Of a stretch of DNA of 20,159 bases, positions 15,251 through 20,159 are shown one piece after another. Positions within the stretch are counted from its first letter, which is position 1; the number at the start of each line of letters is the position of its first letter. A program made the position numbers and the translations under genes. Source of the DNA: JAGXQV01 sp964505475 (GTDB taxonomy: Bacteria; Pseudomonadota; Gammaproteobacteria; Burkholderiales; Sulfuricellaceae); assembly GCA_964505475.1 (NCBI GenBank), contig CAZDIJ010000050.1, forward strand, positions 1-20,159, in the 5' to 3' direction. The notes under the pieces are model-generated. The model searched no databases, was not told where the DNA came from, and saw only the letters and a list, made by a program, of their open reading frames with translations.

Positions 15251-15873
15251 TGAGCGCCCGCCCGTCCGGGCAGCCCTTCGCCCGGCAGCGCGGCCAGAGC
15301 ATGAGCGAATTCATCGTGGTTGTGCCGGTGCTGTTGTTGCTGGCCTTGGGGGCGATGCAGTTCGGCCTCTTGTATCAGGCGAAAGCCACGCTCAACCTGG
15401 CGGCTTTCGAGGCGGCGCGCGCCGGAGCGTTGAACCGGGGCAAGATGGACGCGATGGTGGCGGGACTTGCCAATGGCTTGCGGCCATTGTTTACCTACGA
15501 TACGACCCAGGATCAAGTCATCGCCGGATTCCACACCGCCAAGACGGAAGCCGCCGGATTCGCCCAGATCACCGTTCTCAACCCGGATCAGGAAGCGTTG
15601 AAGCACTGGCGCGGCGACATCCCCAACGACAACCTGTCCCATTCCCGCGACGCGACCCCCGGCGGCCTGACCATCCAGGATGCCAACCTGCTGAAAATCC
15701 AGGTGACCTATTGTTATCCGCTGAAAGTGGCGTTCATCAACCGCACCATTGTTACCCTGGCGGGCGTTGGCGCCAGCGGATTCGAGAAAAAGTGCTTCGA
15801 TGGGCAACGCCTGCCGATTAGCGCGCAAGGCATCGTGCGCATGCAAACTCGCTACTGCCCCGCTTGCCCATGA
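15247..15873 (+). CDS. tadE: TadE minor pilin
   Basis: A 208-residue TadE-family protein. The leader ends FARQRG|QSMSEFIVVVPV: cleavage after Gly16 gives Glu21 at +5 and a hydrophobic helix at about 22-43. It is followed by the TadE signature YQAKATLNLAAFEAARAGAL. The C-terminal domain contains Cys156, Cys183, Cys204 and Cys207 (the last two as CPACP at the very end), which may form disulfides. The ATG overlaps the TPR gene stop as ATGA, and this is the last gene of the operon. Only 38 bp separate its stop from the convergent adaptor gene, and I see no strong terminator there. Confidence 0.9.
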   Translation: MMSARPSGQPFARQRGQSMSEFIVVVPVLLLLALGAMQFGLLYQAKATLNLAAFEAARAGALNRGKMDAMVAGLANGLRPLFTYDTTQDQVIAGFHTAKTEAAGFAQITVLNPDQEALKHWRGDIPNDNLSHSRDATPGGLTIQDANLLKIQVTYCYPLKVAFINRTIVTLAGVGASGFEKKCFDGQRLPISAQGIVRMQTRYCPACP

Positions 15874-15911
15874 AATGGTTACGGCGGGGGGAATCCTGTT
15901 GGAACAAGCTG

Positions 15912-17120
15912 TTAGCGCACCGTCACTCTCGCGCCATCCTTCACCGCGTCGCCGGGGTGAACGACGACCTGTTCGCCGGGCGCCAGACCCCGCGCCACCA
16001 CCGCTTCCCGCGCGCCGCGCCGCGCCAGTTGCACGTGGCGCTTGAGCGCCTTGCCGCCGGACAGGGTGAAAACCGCCCACTGCTCGCCGTCGCGGAACAG
16101 CGCGCCGGACGGAACCTTGACGGCGTCTTCCTGGCGTGAGGTGACGATGCGTGCGTCGATCTTGTAGCCGTCGCCGAGCGCCTGCCATTTTTCCGGCGGC
16201 GAAGTGAAGTCGGCGATCACGTTGACGCGCTGTTCCTCGACGCCGAGCGCCGACACCTTGGTGAAGGCGGCCGGCTCCACCCGCCGCACGCGGGCTTCCA
16301 GCGGCTCTGCCTTGCCCCAGCGCTCGATGTGCACCGGTGCGCCGGGGGCGATCTGCACGGCGTCGGTGCTCAGCACGTCGATGACGATTTCCAGCCGCGC
16401 GGGGGCGCCGATTTCCAGCAGCGGCGCGCCGGCGGCCAGCGCCGCTTCGCTTTCCTGGATGACCTTGAGCACCGCGCCGGATACCGGCGCGCGGATTTCC
16501 CAGCGCTGTCCCGCGGGTTTCGTCCCGGCGGCTTCCTGGCGCAGCCGCAGGAGTGCCGCGCGCGCCGCCGCCGCGTCGTGCGCGGCGGCCTGGCCGGCAT
16601 GGAGCGCGGCTTCGAGTTCGCGCTGGCTGAGTTGGGTTTCCAGTTCGGACTGTTCCCGCTGGGCGGGGGAAACGAAATTGCTTTCGGCGAGTTTTTGTGT
16701 CCGCGCCAAGTCGGCGCGGGACTTTTCCAGCGCCGCCCGGGCGCGCTCGACGGCGGCCTGGGCGCGCCGCTTGGCGGCTTCCGCCGCGCCCAGGCGTTCG
16801 CTCAGCTCGCGTTCGGTGCGCGCGTCGAGCAGGGATGGCAAGCTGGGGTCGATGTACGCCACCACCGTTCCGGCTTCCACGCTGTCTCCCGCCTTGAGAT
16901 GGATGCGCCGGAGCTTGCCGGCGAGCGGGGCGGATACCACGTAGCGGTCGCGCACGCGGGTCTTGCCGTCCTCATCGACGGTCAGCTCGAAGGAGCCAAG
17001 CGTGACCTCCGCCAGCTCGACGGCGACCGGCTGGTGGCGGAAGGCCAGCGTCAGCCCGCCGAGCAGTGCGAGGCCGGCGAGGGTGTAGGCAAGGCGTTTT
17101 TTCCAGGGTGCGTTTTTCAT
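15912..17120 (-). CDS. HlyD/RND-type periplasmic adaptor of an ABC export system
   Basis: A 402-residue membrane-fusion (adaptor) protein. The N-terminal anchor is about 9-27. The first lipoyl half is YVVSAPLAGKLRRIHLKAGD (60-79), ending VVAYIDP. A long alpha-hairpin, Ala/Glu/Arg-rich (about 95-200), follows, then the second lipoyl half at about 207-240 (WEIRAPVSGAVLKVIQESEA). A beta-barrel domain (about 241-330) and a membrane-proximal domain with VKVPSGALFRDG and RGLAPGEQVVVHPGD complete it. This is the MacA-like plan. ATG 17120 is preferred over the upstream GTG 17144, because the GTG lies inside an inverted repeat and would add only eight residues. Neither start has a clear Shine-Dalgarno. 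It follows the permease by 104 bp (80 bp from the GTG). The pair with the FtsX-like permease and ATPase suggests export of an unknown substrate. Confidence 0.9.
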   Translation of the reverse strand: MKNAPWKKRLAYTLAGLALLGGLTLAFRHQPVAVELAEVTLGSFELTVDEDGKTRVRDRYVVSAPLAGKLRRIHLKAGDSVEAGTVVAYIDPSLPSLLDARTERELSERLGAAEAAKRRAQAAVERARAALEKSRADLARTQKLAESNFVSPAQREQSELETQLSQRELEAALHAGQAAAHDAAAARAALLRLRQEAAGTKPAGQRWEIRAPVSGAVLKVIQESEAALAAGAPLLEIGAPARLEIVIDVLSTDAVQIAPGAPVHIERWGKAEPLEARVRRVEPAAFTKVSALGVEEQRVNVIADFTSPPEKWQALGDGYKIDARIVTSRQEDAVKVPSGALFRDGEQWAVFTLSGGKALKRHVQLARRGAREAVVARGLAPGEQVVVHPGDAVKDGARVTVR

Positions 17121-17138
17121 GGTGTAAACCGGTTTCTT

Positions 17139-17206
17139 AACCACGGGGAATACGGGGATGCATTTGATTGGGATAGCGAATCATAGCCCCCGTGCTCCCC
17201 GTGGTT
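17139..17206. repeat. Imperfect inverted repeat between permease and adaptor genes
   Basis: The left arm at 17139-17157 (AACCACGGGGAATACGGGG) and the right arm at 17188-17206 (CCCCGTGCTCCCCGTGGTT) pair at 17 of 19 positions, with a 30-nt loop. It could fold as an mRNA hairpin within the permease-adaptor transcript or be an extragenic repeat unit. It lies between two genes on the same strand and has no T-tract on the expected side, so it does not look like a classic terminator. Confidence 0.65.
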
Positions 17207-17224
17207 GAAAGTTGATTGTCGGCA

Positions 17225-19585
17225 TTACTCTCTCGTTTTCAGCACCGCCACCAAATCCAGCTTGTCCACCCGGTTTCGCACGATCAGCGCGCTGACCGCG
17301 CCGGCGGCGAGAATGGCGAGCGCCGAATAGGCGTAGGTGCGTGCTGTGATGATGACCGGGAAGCTGATGGTTTCGACCTGGATCAGCGCCACGATCAGCG
17401 CCGACAGCAGGTAGCCGAGCCACAGTCCGAGCGGGATGGCGGCCAGCAGTTCGATGGCGAGTTCACCCAGCAGCAGGCCGGACACCTCGCGGCGGGTGAA
17501 GCCCAGCACGCGCAGGCTGGCCAGTTCCCAGGCGCGTTCGGCGAGCGCGATCCTGGCGCTATTGTAAACCACGCCGACGGCGATGGCGGCGGCGAAGAGG
17601 GTGACGATGCCGGTGAAGAACAGCAGGAAGCGCGCGTTGGTTTCGCGGAAGCCGCGCAGCAGTTCCCATTTGATGGCTACCGTGGCGACGCGCGGCATTT
17701 GCTTGATGCGGGCGTAGAATTCCCCGGAACGCGCCGGGTCGAGCGTCAGCGAAACCGCCGAAATCACGTCGCCTTCGCCCATCAGGCGGTTGAGTGCGGC
17801 GATGTCCATGTAGGCGGACAAGCCGATCATGTCGTTGACCACCCCGGCCACCACGGCCTCGCGCTTGGCGCGGGTGGCCTCCAGCGATTCCAGTTGCAGG
17901 ATGCCGCCGGGTTTGACGCCGAGTTTTTCGGCGAGCCGGGCGGAGAGCAGGATGCCTTCGGCGGGCAGGGTGATGGGGCGCAAATCGGCATCGAGCAGGC
18001 GGCGCAGCTCGGCTTCCGGCGGGTAGCCGGAGAGGGCGGTGCGGTAGCTGCGGTGTCCGGCGATCAGCTTGACCGGCGCCGAGCGCACTTCCTCGACGCG
18101 CAACACGCCGGGCAGCCTGGCGATTTCATGGAGGGCGGCGCGGCTCGTTGGATTGGTGAAGCCCACCGTCACGTCGCCGCGCTCGGCGGCGTTGAACTGG
18201 GCGTCCATCAGGTATTCCACCGCATCGTTCCAGAAGGTGCCGGCGACGATGACCGCCACCGAGCAGGCGATGCCGAAGATGGTGAGCAGGGTGCGCAGGG
18301 GACGGCGTTCCAGGGTGCGGAACACCATGCGCGCCTGCGGCGAGAGCAGATGGGCGACGCCCAGGCGCTCCACCAGCAGCGGGCGGTAGTGCGCCGGGGC
18401 GGGCGGGCGCATGGCCTCGGCGGGCGCCAGCGTCAGGATGCCGCGCACCGTGCCGAGGGTGGCGCCCACCGCGGCGGCGAGGCTGACGCCCGCCGAGACC
18501 AGGGGTATCCACGGTTGGATGCGGTAGATCAGGCGCGGGAAGTGGAAGAACTGGGTGTACAGCGCGGTCAGGTTGTAGCCCAGCCAAGCGCCCAGCGCCA
18601 AACCGACCGCCACCCCGCTCAGCGCGATGACCAATACCAGCTTGAGGTAGTGCACGGCAATGGCGGCATCGGCGTAACCCAGGGCTTTCAGCGCCGCGAT
18701 CTGGTCGCGCTGGGTCGCCACCTGGCGCGACAGCACCACGTTGAGCAGGAATGCCGCCACCCCCAGGAAAATGGTGGGGAATACCGTCGCCATGGTTTTC
18801 TGCTGGTTGATCTCCTGATTGAGGATGCGGTGCGAGTTCTGATCCTTGCGCCCGGTGGCGTTGAGGCTGCCGTAGGGTTCGAGCAGGCGGTCGAGCGCGG
18901 CGATCGTGGCCGCCTCGGAGGCTCCCGGCGCCAGGGTCAGCGCCACGGTGTTGAAGGCGCCTTCCATGTCGTAGGCGCTGGCCAGGCTCTCGCGCTCCAT
19001 CCAGAACACACCGAAGCCCTTTTCGTCGGGGATTTCCCCGCCGCGCGAGGAAAAAATGTATTCCGGCGACAGCACCACCCCGACGATCCGCAATTCCTCG
19101 CGCTTGCCGTTGAGCAGCGCGGCGACGCGGTCGCCGGGCGCGATCCGGCGCGCCTTGGAGAAAGCCTCGGAAACCAGCACCTCGTTTTTCCCCCCCGCCG
19201 CGGGCAATCGGCCATCGCGCAGATACAGACGGTTCAAGGGAGAGCGTCCGATGTCGCTCAGTCCGATCATGCGCCCGATCACCGGCTCGGCTACTTCCGG
19301 GATGTCCAGCGTCACGTCCTGCACCACGCTGGTCTCGATGCCGGCAACGCCCGGCAGCTCGGCGATCTGGGCTTCCACGGCCTTGGGCGCGCGCTTGACG
19401 CTGGCGAATACCTGGGCGAAGCGCGCTTCCTCGTAATAGGTATGGCGCGACCATTGCAGCGAATCGTAGGTGGAGATCAGGGTGACGAATGCGCCGATGC
19501 CCGCCGCCACCACCAGCGCGATGGTGAGCGCCTGGCTTTTCATCAGCCACAGGTCGCGCAGGAGTTTGCGGTCTAGGGTTTTCAT
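17225..19585 (-). CDS. FtsX-like ABC transporter permease (two-domain)
   Basis: A 786-residue inner-membrane permease with two FtsX-type halves. Each half has an N-terminal helix, a large periplasmic MacB-like domain and a three-helix FtsX bundle. Half one: helix about 17-40, periplasmic part about 41-265, helices about 268-288, 313-337 and 361-384. Half two: helix about 431-452 after the RTLERRPLRTLLT linker, periplasmic part to about 640, then helices near 645-668, 700-725 and 738-765. Conserved FtsX features include SRQVATQRDQIAALKALGYA (286-305) and the matching RAWELASLRVLGFTRREVSG in half two. It should act with the ATPase at the window edge and the adaptor downstream, in the order ATPase-permease-adaptor. 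The substrate is unknown. The ATG at 19585 has no strong Shine-Dalgarno. A repeat-rich 397-bp insert separates it from the ATPase gene. Confidence 0.92.
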   Translation of the reverse strand: MKTLDRKLLRDLWLMKSQALTIALVVAAGIGAFVTLISTYDSLQWSRHTYYEEARFAQVFASVKRAPKAVEAQIAELPGVAGIETSVVQDVTLDIPEVAEPVIGRMIGLSDIGRSPLNRLYLRDGRLPAAGGKNEVLVSEAFSKARRIAPGDRVAALLNGKREELRIVGVVLSPEYIFSSRGGEIPDEKGFGVFWMERESLASAYDMEGAFNTVALTLAPGASEAATIAALDRLLEPYGSLNATGRKDQNSHRILNQEINQQKTMATVFPTIFLGVAAFLLNVVLSRQVATQRDQIAALKALGYADAAIAVHYLKLVLVIALSGVAVGLALGAWLGYNLTALYTQFFHFPRLIYRIQPWIPLVSAGVSLAAAVGATLGTVRGILTLAPAEAMRPPAPAHYRPLLVERLGVAHLLSPQARMVFRTLERRPLRTLLTIFGIACSVAVIVAGTFWNDAVEYLMDAQFNAAERGDVTVGFTNPTSRAALHEIARLPGVLRVEEVRSAPVKLIAGHRSYRTALSGYPPEAELRRLLDADLRPITLPAEGILLSARLAEKLGVKPGGILQLESLEATRAKREAVVAGVVNDMIGLSAYMDIAALNRLMGEGDVISAVSLTLDPARSGEFYARIKQMPRVATVAIKWELLRGFRETNARFLLFFTGIVTLFAAAIAVGVVYNSARIALAERAWELASLRVLGFTRREVSGLLLGELAIELLAAIPLGLWLGYLLSALIVALIQVETISFPVIITARTYAYSALAILAAGAVSALIVRNRVDKLDLVAVLKTRE

Positions 19586-19602
19586 TTTCGGGAATTTTTC
19601 TT

Positions 19603-19781
19603 CATGCCTCTAAAACTATTCTCAGCAAATGTCCACGCCCTCCCTTGCGCGCATAGCGCGCGGGGGAGGGTTGGGGTGGGGTGGGGGCGTTTGCCCGCAT
19701 GGCCGCCGCTGTTTGCCCCCCATCCCGGCCTTCCCCCGCAAGCAGGGGAAGGGGCGATAGCTGAGAATAGTTTAGAGGCAT
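19603..19781. mobile_element. MITE-like element with terminal inverted repeats and putative 9-bp target duplication
   Basis: The left terminal repeat is 19604-19626 (ATGCCTCTAAAACTATTCTC plus AGC). The right is 19760-19781, the reverse complement apart from one missing A. Directly outside lies the same 9-mer, ATTTTTCTT, at 19594-19602 and 19782-19790, with one extra C (19603) on the left; this looks like a target-site duplication. The roughly 179-bp interior has no coding potential. It contains two strong hairpins. One spans 19638-19670 (CCCTCCC and GCGCGC arms around ATA). The other spans 19729-19752 (CCTTCCCC/GGGGAAGG). The 9-mer is T-rich, so a chance match is possible. The mobilising transposase is not in the window. 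Confidence 0.6.
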
Positions 19782-19820
19782 ATTTTTCTTTGGCGGAATT
19801 ATGTCAACCTTGAGTTTTAA

Positions 19821-19900
19821 CTCCCTCCCCCTGTGGGGGATGTCCGGGGTGGGGGATTTGCTCGCCCTCATCCTGTCCTTCCCCCGTGGGGGGGAAGGGA
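19821..19900. repeat. Second GC-hairpin repeat copy related to the MITE interior
   Basis: CTCCCTCCCCCTGTGGGGGA begins this copy and CCTTCCCC...GGGGAAGG (19877-19898) ends it, with CATCCTGTCCTTCCCCC just as in the MITE interior (CATCCCGGCCTTCCCCC at 19721-19737). It thus looks like a shorter, diverged copy of the same two-hairpin repeat, but without the AT-rich terminal repeats. Repeats of this C-run/G-run type are common between genes in many proteobacteria and may act as transcription terminators or attenuators. Confidence 0.55.
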
Positions 19901-19982
19901 CTTGCTAATTGGAGATGCGCTAAATTTCGACAAGGTAGACGTAATGTGCGTATGGTTATTTCACATCCTCTATCACTTTTCC

Positions 19983-20159
19983 TCACCACGACAATTCCGC
20001 CGGCGAAATCTTGTGGGGATTGGCTTCTGTTTTGACGATGCGTCCGTCGGCGAGGTGCATCACGCGGTCGGCCATGCCGGCGATGGCGGCGTTGTGGGTG
20101 ATGACCACGGCGGTGGTGCTGAGTTCGCGGTTGATTTTTTCAATCACCTCCAGCACTAC
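19983..20159 (-). CDS. ABC transporter ATP-binding protein, C-terminal fragment (runs off window)
   Basis: The last 58 residues of a MacB/LolD-type ATPase are visible on the minus strand: VVLEVIEKINRELSTTAVVI, then THNAAIAGMADRVMHLADGR and IVKTEANPHKISPAELSW before a TGA stop. THN contains the H-loop histidine, and MADRVMHLADGRI is the usual tail of this subfamily. The Walker A, signature and Walker B motifs lie beyond the window. It precedes the FtsX-like permease on the same strand and is very likely its energising subunit, although the repeat-filled 397-bp gap is unusually long for a coupled pair. Confidence 0.9.
   Translation of the reverse strand, partial: VVLEVIEKINRELSTTAVVITHNAAIAGMADRVMHLADGRIVKTEANPHKISPAELSW

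Larger units (their letters stand above)
19586..19982. other. 397-bp noncoding gap between ATPase and permease genes
   Basis: Apart from the two repeat blocks described above, this gap holds no gene I can support. Its short open frames are low-complexity Pro/Gly-rich readings of the repeats. The part from about 19905 to 19982 is relatively AT-rich and could carry a promoter for the permease and adaptor, but I cannot point to paired -35/-10 boxes. Confidence 0.6.

Noticed and set aside
15874..15911. Bidirectional terminator between tadE and the convergent adaptor gene
   Set aside because: The 38-bp gap has a G-run but no convincing stem-loop followed by T residues.
17216..19576. 786-codon open frame on the plus strand exactly opposite the permease gene
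   Set aside because: It is a mirror of the permease in GC-rich codon usage: composition is Gly/Gln/His/Asp-rich with no domain, and the minus-strand protein is a clear FtsX family member.
19638..19900. CRISPR-like repeated hairpins
   Set aside because: Only two diverged copies, no regular spacers and no cas genes; best explained as extragenic repeats and a MITE-like element.

Overview
The window is GC-rich, tightly packed proteobacterial DNA. The mix of a Tad-type pilus locus, a multidomain cyclic-di-GMP enzyme, REP-like hairpins and purU suggests a betaproteobacterium (environmental Nitrosomonadales/Rhodocyclales-like). This is an impression from gene style, not a tested placement.

Left flank (1-4487, all minus strand): the N-terminal two thirds of purU, running off the window; a REP-like inverted-repeat doublet; then an apparent two-gene unit in which an HDOD-domain protein is followed by a GAF-PAS-PAS-GGDEF-EAL protein. 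The REP unit overlaps the end of the GGDEF-EAL gene and supplies its stop codon.

Centre (4764-15873, plus strand): one compact 13-gene Tad (tight adherence / Flp-type) pilus operon, divergent from the c-di-GMP pair across a 276-bp intergenic region. Order: small prepilin, TadG-like large minor pilin, TadE-like minor pilin, exported protein of unknown function, second very small prepilin, CpaB/RcpC, secretin CpaC/RcpA, FHA-CpaF/TadA ATPase fusion, TadB, TadC, DUF192 protein, TPR+SH3 TadD-like protein, TadE. Ten of the twelve junctions overlap, often as ATGA or GTGA, so translation is probably coupled. Four of the proteins carry the same prepilin-type signal, Gly|Gln-x-x-x-Glu-(Tyr/Phe), followed by a hydrophobic helix. 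No prepilin peptidase (TadV/CpaA) or TadZ/CpaE homologue is present in the window.

Right flank (15912-20159, minus strand): a three-part export system in the order ATPase (partial at the window edge), FtsX-like permease with two halves, and HlyD/RND-type periplasmic adaptor. A 397-bp stretch rich in GC hairpins separates the ATPase from the permease. It holds a MITE-like element with 22-23-bp terminal inverted repeats and a candidate 9-bp target duplication. A second imperfect inverted repeat lies between the permease and the adaptor.

Working model: the central operon builds a surface pilus. Prepilins and minor pilins are processed by a peptidase encoded elsewhere, assembled by TadB/TadC on the FHA-TadA ATPase, and extruded through the CpaC secretin with CpaB and the TadD-like protein. 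The neighbouring c-di-GMP enzyme could link this to a surface-attachment decision, but that link is inferred only from position. I see no clear evidence of a wholly new system. The most unusual parts are the FHA-ATPase fusion with an apparently degenerate FHA site, the unrecognised 220-residue exported protein set among the pilins, the Cys-rich TadG-like protein, and the mobile repeat splitting the ABC operon.
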